Assembly (NCBI GenBank): GCA_963804005.1
Contig: CAWDOP010000003.1
Span: 1 to 64,000 of the forward strand
DNA length: 64,000 nucleotides
Reading direction: 5' to 3'
Source of the DNA: JAGXRK01 sp963804005
GTDB lineage: Bacteria > Bacteroidota > Ignavibacteria > Ignavibacteriales > Ignavibacteriaceae
The notes under the pieces are model-generated. The model was not told where the DNA came from, ran no database searches, and saw nothing but the letters and a program-made list of their open reading frames with translations. Shown here piece after piece: positions 35,435 to 43,698 of the stretch; position 1 is the first letter of the stretch; every line of letters starts with the position of its first letter. The position numbers and the translations under genes are program-made.

Positions 35435-36517
35435 TTATTCATACCATCTGAGAATTGTAAATCCGTTTTTCTTATAATTAGCTTGTATTAAGTTTAGTAC
35501 ATCCGAACTATACTTGATATTCATATTTCCACTGCCAAAATAATTGACCGATTGACCCGCCAGTATCATTCCACCAATAACCGTGTTAGTTCCAGCAGAC
35601 GTAACGTCAAGTGGATCAAGATCAATATTCGTTGTCTTATAAGCAAGTACAATTCCTTTATAATCAAGTTTGCCCGCGAATTTAACATTGCCATGAATAA
35701 CCAAAATTCCAGCTCCAACAGTACCAGCGTTAATTGTTACAAAATGTGTGGGATCAGGATCAGAGTTGATAACAAGAGTTATTTTGGGATTTGATAAAGT
35801 TCCCAACTCCTGTTCATCATTAACATCTTTATCATAATAGGTCACATCGGCGGCATTTGCCATCCACTGATAAATATCGCCCCAATCTTTTTGCATATCC
35901 GGAGTACTCAAACCATAACTGGGAGAACCAAATGTACCATCTGGGAGCTTTCCAATTAATTGGTTGGGTTTTGCTGAAGGTGTTTTAAGATATTCATCGA
36001 CTAATATTTTTTGTGCTTCAGTATCAACCGAAAGTCCCCTTACGCCAGTGCCATCATTTTTAATAACACCATTCGCATCATGATTATTACCATTAAGTGT
36101 CATAGAACCTAAAAAACCTGTACTAGTTAGAGCCGCGGTTGAAATGTACATTCCCCCGGGCATAACAGGGAGCACAACAGGCTCTAAAATAGCATCAGCA
36201 ACTGAAACGTGTTTAACTCCTTGAAATGTTGCAGTAGAAGTAACTCTAACATTAGGCATAGTGCCTGTTAATTTTACAACATACTCTCCATTAAATAGGT
36301 TTTGTGTAGCAGAGGTAGTGTTAATTAAAGATTCATCAGCATAGAGTTTTTCCAAATATATTTCTACCCCTGTGTTGGCGATCAGCCGAGCTTGAGTTTG
36401 CTCAAACATATTTACAGTAGTAGAGACTCCCTCTGTAGAGTTGGCATTTAGTTTTAAAAGAACAAATCCAATAATGACTGACATGCCCATTGTTATTATT
36501 AAAGCCATCTTTCCCAT
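35435..36517 (-). CDS. Minor-pilin-like protein X2 (PilX-like)
   Basis: The 360-residue protein has the same length and layout as X1. The N-terminal 125 residues are identical except for one Ile/Val change, while the C-terminal two thirds carry many changes (for example NYLLKPQAKPD in X1 versus EYLKTPSAKPN in X2, KEHVLGTL versus DEQELGTL). It ends ILRWYE like X1. It is the third gene of cassette 2 and overlaps W2 by one base. The concentration of changes in the outer domain suggests selection or gene conversion acting on that domain alone. Confidence 0.7.
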   Translation of the reverse strand: MGKMALIITMGMSVIIGFVLLKLNANSTEGVSTTVNMFEQTQARLIANTGVEIYLEKLYADESLINTTSATQNLFNGEYVVKLTGTMPNVRVTSTATFQGVKHVSVADAILEPVVLPVMPGGMYISTAALTSTGFLGSMTLNGNNHDANGVIKNDGTGVRGLSVDTEAQKILVDEYLKTPSAKPNQLIGKLPDGTFGSPSYGLSTPDMQKDWGDIYQWMANAADVTYYDKDVNDEQELGTLSNPKITLVINSDPDPTHFVTINAGTVGAGILVIHGNVKFAGKLDYKGIVLAYKTTNIDLDPLDVTSAGTNTVIGGMILAGQSVNYFGSGNMNIKYSSDVLNLIQANYKKNGFTILRWYE

Positions 36518-37092
36518 TATATATTCCTCGGATAAATTTTAAATTCCCAATAAGTAAAAACAGAATCCTTGTTACCTGTTATAAAATTATTTGCCTGATT
36601 AACAGGTTCAACCCAAAGTTCAGTTTGAATGTACTTAATTTTTTCTAAATCAGTTGTGAGAGTGCCAACACTATCTTCATAAGAAAATTGTAATTTAACT
36701 AGTCCGAGTGAAGGACCGGTTATTGAATCTTTATTATTCAGTACACGTATTAAAACTATTTCATCTGTATTTGAAGTTCCCACTGGATCAGCAATAAAAT
36801 ATTCAACTGTATCAATAATCCCAAACCCGGTTGAATCAGGTGCTTCTAAATCAGCAACAAATTTAATTCTTTTCTCTTCGGCGCTTAAAATTGCCGTTCC
36901 GTCAAAATTATAACCAATTTTTCTAAAATCGTAATTCATAATTTCAGCAAGAGTTTTAGCATTCTGCTGCATTCTTAATTCATTGTCGGAAGAAAAGCTA
37001 GCTTGCGAAGTAAAAAGATTTAACTTCAGCATTAGAAGCAGAAGCATTCCTGCTATAAATGAGGCACCGAAAATATCTAACATTACGTTCAT
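36517..37092 (-). CDS. Minor-pilin-like protein W2 (PilW-like)
   Basis: The 191-residue protein is identical in sequence to W1. The DNA differs by at least one silent change (GTATCGATAATC versus GTATCAATAATC on the plus strand), so the copy is recent. Features are as for W1: N-terminal membrane helix with Asp6 and a PilW-type NYDFRKIGY segment. It lies four bases after V2. Confidence 0.7.
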   Translation of the reverse strand: MNVMLDIFGASFIAGMLLLLMLKLNLFTSQASFSSDNELRMQQNAKTLAEIMNYDFRKIGYNFDGTAILSAEEKRIKFVADLEAPDSTGFGIIDTVEYFIADPVGTSNTDEIVLIRVLNNKDSITGPSLGLVKLQFSYEDSVGTLTTDLEKIKYIQTELWVEPVNQANNFITGNKDSVFTYWEFKIYPRNI

Positions 37093-37095
37093 ATT

Positions 37096-37581
37096 TTAAT
37101 TCTTTGCGTGTAATGAAAAAATAAATGACATATAGAGTGGACTTCTTAAATATTTACTATCCACAGTAACAACGACCTTTTTGTAAAAACTTTGAGTGTA
37201 AATGGTCTGACCATCTGCGGTGCTATAAGTAACACTGCAAGTTACTTTATATCCTTCGGCATGCGGTAAATTCACACTATCTTGATAAGTATTGTAATCA
37301 TCAATGTCATCAAAGTAAGGATGAACCTCGCCTTCGGTCATCAAAGAACCTGGAGCAGTCAAATTATTTAGTGGAATAGCCTGAAATTCAAGTGTATTTT
37401 CATCAAACGCTTTTTGCTTAATCTCTTCAATAAGATTATCCGCTAAAGAAAATGCTGTTAGATAAACTTTGTTTTCAATTTCAACCGTCATATTATCTAA
37501 AACAGATGAATTAAATCTCATTGAAGACAATGAGAATAAGACGATTGCACCTATTGCTAAAAATGATTGTATGCCGCCCAT
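37096..37581 (-). CDS. Minor-pilin-like protein V2 (PilV/MshD-like)
   Basis: The 161-residue protein is identical in sequence to V1, with at least one silent base change (TTCGGCGTGCGG versus TTCGGCATGCGG). It is the first gene of cassette 2 and is preceded by a sigma-54 type promoter at 37621-37636. Confidence 0.7.
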   Translation of the reverse strand: MGGIQSFLAIGAIVLFSLSSMRFNSSVLDNMTVEIENKVYLTAFSLADNLIEEIKQKAFDENTLEFQAIPLNNLTAPGSLMTEGEVHPYFDDIDDYNTYQDSVNLPHAEGYKVTCSVTYSTADGQTIYTQSFYKKVVVTVDSKYLRSPLYMSFIFSLHAKN

Positions 37582-37620
37582 AAATAAATGCTCTTTAAGT
37601 TTTTGAAACTAATATATTTA

Positions 37621-37636
37621 CTCAATTACTATACCA
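37621..37636 (-). promoter_or_regulatory. Sigma-54 type promoter of cassette 2
   Basis: The minus strand reads TGGTAT-AGTAA-TTGAG, 39 bases before the V2 start. Same layout as the other cassette promoters, weaker at the last two bases of the -12 box. Confidence 0.5.
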
Positions 37637-37959
37637 TGGTAAGATTTCTGACTAATAAAAGTTGATAGGTCAAATCCCACGAATTACGATTAAAAAGGAT
37701 GTTTTTATAAAGAGTAACCGTTGAAATCAAAAATAATTGTCTGCATTAAGTAATTTGTACACGCAATGACTTCCTATGCTCTAACTAGCAAATTGCGGGA
37801 TATTATGACGGAAATTTTAGGAGTCTTTTCTTTTCAGAATTGGTTGGAAAATAGATTGCTAAGACTAAATTTTATTCTGATATAATCTATTTAGAGTACG
37901 AGTTTTTTTAGTAAGACTTACTTTAAAGAGGAACAAAATGTTTTGTTTTAAAATAATAA

Positions 37960-37977
37960 AGCCCTCGTTTGAGGGCT
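37960..37977. terminator. Terminator of X3
   Basis: AGCCCTC-GTTT-GAGGGCT forms a hairpin beyond the X3 stop on the minus strand. Confidence 0.8.
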
Positions 37978-38003
37978 CTGTCAAAAAAAAGAATGAAATT
38001 TTA

Positions 38004-39065
38004 TTATTCCCACCAACTTAGGATTTCAAATCTTTTCGTATCGAGTAATTGCTTAATGAGTTCAACAGCATCATAACTGTAAAGAATATCAAAGTTTGCA
38101 GTACCAGCATTAAGATTAATAGATTCTCCACTAACAACTAGGGCTCCAATGATTCTACCTCTTGCAAAAAGATCTAAATTTATCTCAGTATCTTTATAAG
38201 CTATTACTAATCCTTTGAATTCCATAATCGAACTTATATGAAGATCTCCATCTACTATTAGAACTCCGCAACCGCGTACTGTATCTCCAGTGTTTACACT
38301 TTTGTCTATTTTTAAATCATCTCCCTGTAAAAAAGTTACTTTAGGTTCAGCCTCAGTACCCCAAGGACCACTTCCATTGAGAGTTTCAGAAGTCAATTTA
38401 ATATCAGCATTATCAGCCATCATTTGTGCATAGTCAGTCCAATCGACACCTTCTGGTACGATTGCAATGCTTGGATCACCTCCTAAACCAAGAATTGTTG
38501 CCCCTGTCATATCGTTGTATAACTCCAGAACTGCGGCCAGTTGATCCTCACCGTCAACCCCTATTCCAGGAATTGATTCTTCAACTGGCAGAATCAAGTC
38601 GCCATCCATTGAGTGGTTTCTGCCGTCGATATATAAATTTCCTTTGAGTGTTGATTTATTTGTTTCGAGTTGTGTAACCACTTCACTTGATAAGTATAAC
38701 GCTCCGGGAGGATGATTAACTGGAAGTTTATCTACAGAAGCTTCAACAATTGTGGTATGTGTCGTACCCATAAATGAGGCTAAAGCTGTAACTTGTACAC
38801 AATCTTCAGGTCCTTCAATAACTATATCATAAGTACCGCCAAAAAGATTATTACCGGTAAACACACTTTCCATCATTGTAGGATCGTCTTTTAATTTCTC
38901 CAGATAAATTTCAACAGCGGAGTTAGCGATTAGCCGGGCTTTTGTCTGTTGGAACATATTTGAGGTAGTCGATACATTTTCAGTTGAATTAGCATTCAGC
39001 CTAAGTATGCAGAAAGCAACAATCATCGACATACCTAATACCATTAGTAATGAACTCTTTCCCAT
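38004..39065 (-). CDS. Lone minor-pilin-like protein X3 (PilX-like)
   Basis: The 353-residue protein starts MGKSSLLMVLGMSMIVAFCIL, then LRLNANSTENVSTTSNMFQQ and ARLIANSAVEIYLEKL. The outer domain carries GCGVLIVDGDLHISSIMEFKGLVIAYKD and IIGALVVSGESINL and ends ILSWWE. No V or W gene precedes it; a 3' scar of a W gene lies just upstream (39066-39110). It has its own upstream promoter-like site at 39225-39240 and terminator at 37960-37977. It is a reduced cassette. Confidence 0.7.
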   Translation of the reverse strand: MGKSSLLMVLGMSMIVAFCILRLNANSTENVSTTSNMFQQTKARLIANSAVEIYLEKLKDDPTMMESVFTGNNLFGGTYDIVIEGPEDCVQVTALASFMGTTHTTIVEASVDKLPVNHPPGALYLSSEVVTQLETNKSTLKGNLYIDGRNHSMDGDLILPVEESIPGIGVDGEDQLAAVLELYNDMTGATILGLGGDPSIAIVPEGVDWTDYAQMMADNADIKLTSETLNGSGPWGTEAEPKVTFLQGDDLKIDKSVNTGDTVRGCGVLIVDGDLHISSIMEFKGLVIAYKDTEINLDLFARGRIIGALVVSGESINLNAGTANFDILYSYDAVELIKQLLDTKRFEILSWWE

Positions 39066-39110
39066 AATTTATTTCCTTATATAAATTTTAAATTCTTAAT
39101 AAACTCATAA
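39066..39110 (-). pseudogene. 3' scar of a lost W gene before X3
   Basis: On the minus strand the bases before the X3 start read as a last-codon remnant with EFKIY followed by a basic residue and stop, matching the end of W1/W2/W4 (WEFKIYPRNI or WEFTIYPRNI). The Trp codon before it is replaced by a stop. This indicates that X3 once stood behind a W gene that was deleted. Confidence 0.55.
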
Positions 39111-39224
39111 ATTTCTCAAGCTATCAGTAATCAACTATTTACTACATCTGAAGATTCAATTCACTAAATAAAACTTAAATCTTCTATCACCCCCGTTGTT
39201 CATAGTGATTGTGTGCCATAAGCA

Positions 39225-39240
39225 ACCAATTACTATACCA
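39225..39240 (-). promoter_or_regulatory. Sigma-54 type promoter of X3
   Basis: The minus strand reads TGGTAT-AGTAA-TTGGT. It lies 159 bases before the X3 start because the V and W genes between were lost; the site itself keeps the -24 box and TTG. Confidence 0.45.
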
Positions 39241-39593
39241 CGGTAAGTTTTCTGACTAATGAAATTCTTTAGTTTAAATCTCGCGAATTACGCTTAAAAA
39301 GAGTGTTTTTTAAAAGAGTAGCTGTTAAAATTAAAAATAATTGACCGCCTCAAGTAATTTTTACACGCAATGAATTCCTATGCCCTAACTAGCAAATTGG
39401 CAGGATATTATGACGGAAATTTTAAGGGGCTTTTCTTTTCAAAATTGGTTGAAAAATAGATCGCTAAGATTAAATTTTTAGATGCTAAAACCCTATAGCT
39501 AAAGGACAGCATGACAACTGCGTAAGGTGAGTTAGTAAGACCTACTATAACAATTTTAAAGATGAATAAAATGTTCTGCTTTAAAATTACAAA

Positions 39594-39609
39594 GCCCTCA
39601 AACGAGGGC
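39594..39609. terminator. Terminator of cassette 4
   Basis: GCCCTC-AAAC-GAGGGC forms a perfect 6-bp hairpin beyond the X4 stop on the minus strand, with the same stem as the other array terminators. Confidence 0.75.
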
Positions 39610-39637
39610 GTTGAAAAATGAAATTTTTATAAAACTT

Positions 39638-40828
39638 TTATTCCCACCAACTTAGGATTTGCCATCTTTGGCTTGCAAGCAAACTATTAACCCAATTTAT
39701 TGCTTGAGAGCTATATAATATGCTAAAGTTTGCATTGAGTGTTTCAAGATAAATATAATCTGCAGCAATAACCATGCTGCCGATAATTGTTCCCGTGCCA
39801 GCTAAATCTAATGTAAGGTTTTGAGTCAACTCAGCTTGCTTATATGCTATCACTAAACCTACAAATTCAAAATTTGTGGTTATTTCAACATCACCATTTA
39901 TCACTAAAATACCACAACCGGATACGGGACCTGTTCCGTAAACAGCTTCTTGAGTGATTTTTACAAGCTCTCCTTCTCCATTTATAAAAGTAACTTTAGG
40001 GTTATCTCTTGTTCCCCAAGGGGCAGTACCTCTAATATTAGAAGGGGTTATTATTATATCTGGATTCTGAGCCAATTGTTCTGCATATGAAGACCAAGTC
40101 TCATTTGGATCGTCACCAATATTAAAATCTGGATCAACTGTGCCAACACTTGTACCATCCTCATCATCTTCACCCATTTCTCCCAAAACTTCAGCTACCG
40201 AAAAAATATTTATAGTCTGCTCAACAGCATCTTCCACATTACCTTCATCAACTGCAATTCCCAAAACCGCATCACCGATTATATTTCCTTCTTCATCCAC
40301 CAAAAGATTACCGTAAAGATCATGCTCTCTCCCGTCAATTACTATGTTTGCCACTATTCCTGAGCTGGCTACACGACTATTTCTCTCTCCCAGAGGAATA
40401 GAACCATTAAAATCTTTTTCTACAGTTTCCGCAGATAATACTAATGCACCCGGTGATAAATAGGCTTTAAATGGATCGAATCTTGCTTCGGCAATGGTAG
40501 TATGCGTGACTCCCATAAATTTAGCGATTGATGTAACTTGCAACTTTTCCTCTGAACCAAACGCGTAAATTTTATAAGTACCATTAAAAAGACTTTCGAT
40601 AGGAAATTCTTTTGTTATTTCTCCTGCGTCTTCGATCATTGAACGATTGTTATAAAATTTTTCTAAATAAACTTCCACACCGGAGTTAGCAATAAGACGA
40701 GCATGTGTTTTTTCAAACATATTTACTGTTCCTGCTACGCTCTCGGTAGAATTAGCATTTAGCCTAAGTATGAAGAAAGCGATAATAATAGACATACCAA
40801 GAACTATGATTAATGAACTCTTTCCCAT
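39638..40828 (-). CDS. Minor-pilin-like protein X4 (PilX-like)
   Basis: The 396-residue protein begins MGKSSLIIVLGMSIIIAFFIL, then LRLNANSTESVAGTV and ARLIANSGVEVYLEKF. It is longer than X1-X3 owing to an acidic insert around 190-235 (rich in Glu and Asp, VDEGNVEDAVEQTINIFSVA and GEMGEDDEDGTSVGTV). The outer domain has VSGCGILVINGDVEITTNFEF and ends ILSWWE. It is the third gene of cassette 4; its ATG abuts the W4 stop. The duplicate X4' is broken. Confidence 0.7.
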   Translation of the reverse strand: MGKSSLIIVLGMSIIIAFFILRLNANSTESVAGTVNMFEKTHARLIANSGVEVYLEKFYNNRSMIEDAGEITKEFPIESLFNGTYKIYAFGSEEKLQVTSIAKFMGVTHTTIAEARFDPFKAYLSPGALVLSAETVEKDFNGSIPLGERNSRVASSGIVANIVIDGREHDLYGNLLVDEEGNIIGDAVLGIAVDEGNVEDAVEQTINIFSVAEVLGEMGEDDEDGTSVGTVDPDFNIGDDPNETWSSYAEQLAQNPDIIITPSNIRGTAPWGTRDNPKVTFINGEGELVKITQEAVYGTGPVSGCGILVINGDVEITTNFEFVGLVIAYKQAELTQNLTLDLAGTGTIIGSMVIAADYIYLETLNANFSILYSSQAINWVNSLLASQRWQILSWWE

Positions 40829-41452
40829 TTAAATATTCCTCGGATAAATTGTAAATTCCCAATAAGTTTTCGGGTATTGTAATTCGTCAGTGATCAAATC
40901 ATGGAGCTCTTCCGTAGATTCAACCCAAAGTTCTGTTTTGATGTATTTAATATCATCAAGCACAGCTGTTTCATTAACACCTGTATGATCGTAATAGGTA
41001 AATTTAAGATCAACTAAACCTAATGTAGGGCCATCGATTCTTTCTGTGTCATTAACTATTCTGACTAATACTCTGTCATTTGGGTTTTGTGTTCCCGTAA
41101 CATCTGTTGCTTCATCAAAATAATACTCTACCTGATCAGGTGTTCCATGTCCAATATTATTTATTAATATAGATCCATCTTCCTTTAGTATTGGTTCTGG
41201 AGGCTGCATATCAGCCCAAAATTTAATTCTCTTTTCTTCAGCGATTGTTATTGCTGTCCCATCAATGTTATACCCAATTTTTCTGAGATCATAATTCAAT
41301 ATTTCACCAAGAGTTTTTGCATTCTGCTGTAATTTGAGCTCTGTATCGGATGTATAGCTGGCAGTTGAAGCAAATAAATTTAGCTTCAGGATTAGTAATA
41401 ACAGCATTCCTGCAATAAAAACAGATCCAAAAATATCTAACATCACGCTCAT
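40829..41452 (-). CDS. Minor-pilin-like protein W4 (PilW-like)
   Basis: The 207-residue protein has an N-terminal membrane helix (MSVMLDIFGSVFIAGMLLLL, Asp6), then AKTLGEILNYDLRKIGYNIDG, matching the PilW pattern. A 16-residue insert relative to W1 lies around 75-95. It ends with the family motif WEFTIYPRNI. Gap to V4 is 7 bases; X4 follows with no gap. Confidence 0.7.
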   Translation of the reverse strand: MSVMLDIFGSVFIAGMLLLLILKLNLFASTASYTSDTELKLQQNAKTLGEILNYDLRKIGYNIDGTAITIAEEKRIKFWADMQPPEPILKEDGSILINNIGHGTPDQVEYYFDEATDVTGTQNPNDRVLVRIVNDTERIDGPTLGLVDLKFTYYDHTGVNETAVLDDIKYIKTELWVESTEELHDLITDELQYPKTYWEFTIYPRNI

Positions 41453-41459
41453 AATTGCC

Positions 41460-41966
41460 TCACTTAGAATGTAAAGTAAAAATAAATGATAGGCTAACAG
41501 GATGACTTAAATACTTACTGCTTGCAGTTACTGTAACCCGTTTAAAGAAAGTCTGAACACCCCCGCTTGAATTGTCCTGAACATTTTCATCTGCATAATC
41601 TACTGTGCAGGAAACAGTATAACCTTCTGCGTGCGGCAGCGAAACCGGTTTCGAGTAGAGGTGGTAATCATCAATGTCATCCCAGGTTGCTGGATCAGTA
41701 GTCTCACCCAAATCTTTTGATGCTCCAAATAAAGAAATAGTAGATAATTCACCAGTAGTTATAGATCTCCACTCAACGGTTTGTTCATCAAAAGCTTTTT
41801 GTTTAATTTCTTCGATAAGATCATCGGCGAGAGAAAATGCAGTTAGGTAAACTTTATTTTCTACTTCAACAGTAAGGTTTTGAAGAACTGAAGAGTTAAA
41901 TCTAATAGAAACAAGGGTAAATAGCACTACTGCCCCAATTGCCAATAATGATTGAATGCTGCCCAT
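41460..41966 (-). CDS. Minor-pilin-like protein V4 (PilV/MshD-like)
   Basis: The 168-residue protein starts MGSIQSLLAIGAVVLFTLVS with a membrane helix, then SLADDLIEEIKQKAFDEQT, TWDDIDDYHLYSKPV and AEGYTVSCTVDY. It is the first gene of cassette 4 and lies 41 bases after a strong sigma-54 type promoter. It differs from V1/V2 throughout, so cassette 4 is an older paralogue. Confidence 0.7.
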   Translation of the reverse strand: MGSIQSLLAIGAVVLFTLVSIRFNSSVLQNLTVEVENKVYLTAFSLADDLIEEIKQKAFDEQTVEWRSITTGELSTISLFGASKDLGETTDPATWDDIDDYHLYSKPVSLPHAEGYTVSCTVDYADENVQDNSSGGVQTFFKRVTVTASSKYLSHPVSLSFIFTLHSK

Positions 41967-42449
41967 AAAACTTAATTCACTTAATTGTTAATTTGATGTA
42001 TCATTCGACAAGATTTATACCATAAAATAATGTTGATTTTTCTAAAAATAATAGAATATTTTATGTATCCTGCCTCAAAAGGAGGCTTTTCAAAATAAGA
42101 TTTTTCTAAATGAGACAGATAAAAAACTTACGTTAATTTACGTAATTTTTTTTGGAAAATACATTAACCCTCTTTAGTAATTAATTTCACTAAGATTTTT
42201 TTATTCTTGCTATAAGATAATAGAACTATTTAATATTTTCAAAATGGAAAGGACTGTGTAATCTAGTTCCAGATAGCATTACTATACAAGTTACAAAAGT
42301 CTTACTGACTTTCTTTAAGTTTATGTATGTGGAAAGAAAAACAGTTGGAGTACAATCAATCAATGTGATCATTTGATTCAGGCGCAGTTTGATGCAAATG
42401 ATGATCTTCTTAGAGCGCAGTATAATAACAAAGAAGATTTATTTAAATT
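41967..42449. other. Spacer between cassette 4 and cassette 5, with acnA relic
   Basis: This 483-base spacer holds the cassette 4 promoter (42007-42022) near V4 and, over most of its right-hand part, a decayed 5' piece of an aconitase gene on the plus strand (about 42120-42453). Unlike other array spacers it has no GCCCTC terminator; a weaker GCCTC-AAAAG-GAGGC hairpin lies at about 42072-42086. Confidence 0.65.
42007..42022 (-). promoter_or_regulatory. Sigma-54 type promoter of cassette 4
   Basis: The minus strand reads TGGTAT-AAATC-TTGTC, 40 bases before the V4 start. It matches the cassette 1 site base for base in the -12 box. Confidence 0.6.
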
Positions 42450-42453
42450 TTAT
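42120..42453 (+). pseudogene. Decayed 5' fragment of an aconitase gene
   Basis: Aligned with acnA at 52.76-53.11 kb, this stretch keeps recognisable pieces in order: LEN (42158 region), GKDCV (42247 region), NLVPDS with Q further on, AAGTTTATGTATGTGGAAAG versus the acnA CAGTTTATG...GGAAG, then STINQCDHLIQAQFDANDDL and RAQYNNKEDL matching acnA STVHCDHLIQAQ and DDLNRA..NKE. At least 17 of about 27 residues agree in the CDHLIQAQ block. Several frameshifts and stops break it. It ends exactly at the X5 stop codon (42450-42452), marking an old recombination joint. It is older than the 25-codon stub at 45108. Confidence 0.7.
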
Positions 42454-43688
42454 TCATACCAGGAAACAATTTCATATCCGCCGGTTCCGGGGAAGAAAGG
42501 AGGAGATGCTACCATAAATCTATCGTCATATCTGTATTGTTTTGCAAAACCACTTTTAATAGTACCTCCACTAAAAGTACCAACGGCCTGACGGGTGTTT
42601 TGTATAATTCCACCAACAAGATTTATGTTTCCGCTAACTGGTCTAGTGGCATAATTCTCAGATCCAAATCCGCCATCCTGAACATATATTGAGGCGTTTA
42701 TAGTAATATTGCTAATATTAGCAGCATTATCTGTGATAAGAACATTATTTTGTGCAACTATTCCGAGCATATCAGTACAGGTTAGGTCAGTCTTTGGGTT
42801 ACTTTGATAAACTATATCATCATCAAGATAAACAAAACCCGTTGTTGATTTGGATCCAGAGACGCCAACCGTGTAAGCCCCTTTAATAGTCCCTTGCATT
42901 CTTATATTGCCGTTATCTACAAAAATAAGCCCATTGGGGGCTGCAGTTGGTAAATAGAGAGTGTCAGTGTAAGGTCCAGAGCTGCTATATTTAATTAGAA
43001 GGTTATTTCCCTGAAAGTTCATATATACTGTGCCTTTGTTCTTTAACGTTCCATCGAAATATAGCCCGCCGCTTTTTGCCGGAGCTTTTAATGCAGTGAC
43101 TCCATCTGCGGGCATAGGCAGATCGACGCCTTGTTCATATCCTCCATGAAAGTATGGAGCATCAACTTTTTGACCATTATAATATTGGATTTTCCCTTTT
43201 GAACTAGCTTTTCCATAAAATGAAGGCCTTTGACTGGCTAATAGATTGCCTTGTGTGTGGAATGGGCCCCAAACAGTATCTTGATTGATCCACCAGATAT
43301 TACCGCCTTCACTTACTGAATAATAAGCAAACTTTGAAAACTTACTTGGAGATAAAGTTACTTGAACTAAACTAGTGTCTTTGTTAAATATGCCCTTAGA
43401 TGTAATTTGTCTTATGTTTTTATAAGCATCAAGAACAGTTACAGTAACAAAGAGTTTACCGTCTTGATAATCTAAATTATTGTAACCTGAAGTCCAAGTT
43501 GGATCTAAAAAGACTTCGTTGGCTGCCAAATTTGCACCGCTTACAGCAATGTTATGGGAAGTGGTCATGCTAAAATACTCAACATAGTTATCTGTCATGT
43601 TGCCAGATACACTGTTAAAGTTATTTGCAATAACCAAAAACAGCATACTGAAACCCATTATAACAAGTAGTATTGCTTTCCCGCTCAT
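42450..43688 (-). CDS. Minor-pilin-like protein X5 (PilX-like, DUF4900-like outer domain)
   Basis: The 412-residue protein begins MSGKAILLVIMGFSMLFLVI, then SHNIAVSGANLAANEVF, corresponding to the ARLIANSGVEIYLEK part of other X proteins. The outer domain differs from X1-X4: FAYYSVSEGGNIWW, TVWGPFHTQGNLLASQRPSF YGK-type segment and several Gly-rich strands, resembling the DUF4900 family seen beside PilX-like pilins in other phyla. It ends IVSWYE. It is the third gene of cassette 5; the most divergent X in the array. Confidence 0.7.
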   Translation of the reverse strand: MSGKAILLVIMGFSMLFLVIANNFNSVSGNMTDNYVEYFSMTTSHNIAVSGANLAANEVFLDPTWTSGYNNLDYQDGKLFVTVTVLDAYKNIRQITSKGIFNKDTSLVQVTLSPSKFSKFAYYSVSEGGNIWWINQDTVWGPFHTQGNLLASQRPSFYGKASSKGKIQYYNGQKVDAPYFHGGYEQGVDLPMPADGVTALKAPAKSGGLYFDGTLKNKGTVYMNFQGNNLLIKYSSSGPYTDTLYLPTAAPNGLIFVDNGNIRMQGTIKGAYTVGVSGSKSTTGFVYLDDDIVYQSNPKTDLTCTDMLGIVAQNNVLITDNAANISNITINASIYVQDGGFGSENYATRPVSGNINLVGGIIQNTRQAVGTFSGGTIKSGFAKQYRYDDRFMVASPPFFPGTGGYEIVSWYE

Positions 43689-43698
43689 TTTTTATCTC

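Larger units (their letters stand above)
37582..38003. other. Spacer between cassette 2 and X3
   Basis: This 422-base spacer holds the cassette 2 promoter and the terminator of X3 (37960-37977). Over about 350 bases it is clearly homologous to the X3/X4 spacer at 39230-39610, including a conserved block TAAGTAATTTGTACACGCAA (37747-37766), so it is a repeated regulatory module. The 7.6-kb tandem duplication has its left breakpoint near 37580. Confidence 0.6.
39066..39637. other. Spacer between X3 and cassette 4
   Basis: This 572-base spacer holds the W scar, the X3 promoter-like site (39225-39240), the repeated regulatory module (about 39230-39610) shared with the cassette 2 spacer, and the terminator of X4 (39594-39609). 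No ORF. Confidence 0.6.

Noticed and set aside
42129..42148. TTACGTTAATTTACGTAA-like palindrome as an enhancer for the cassette 4 promoter
   Set aside because: Distance would suit, but the stretch aligns with the acnA relic and differs from the block before cassettes 1-3, so a regulatory role is not supported.
42373..42591. A plus-strand ORF opposite the X5 end, also at 50010-50228
   Set aside because: Its first part is the decayed acnA fragment and the remainder is antisense to X5; no start context.
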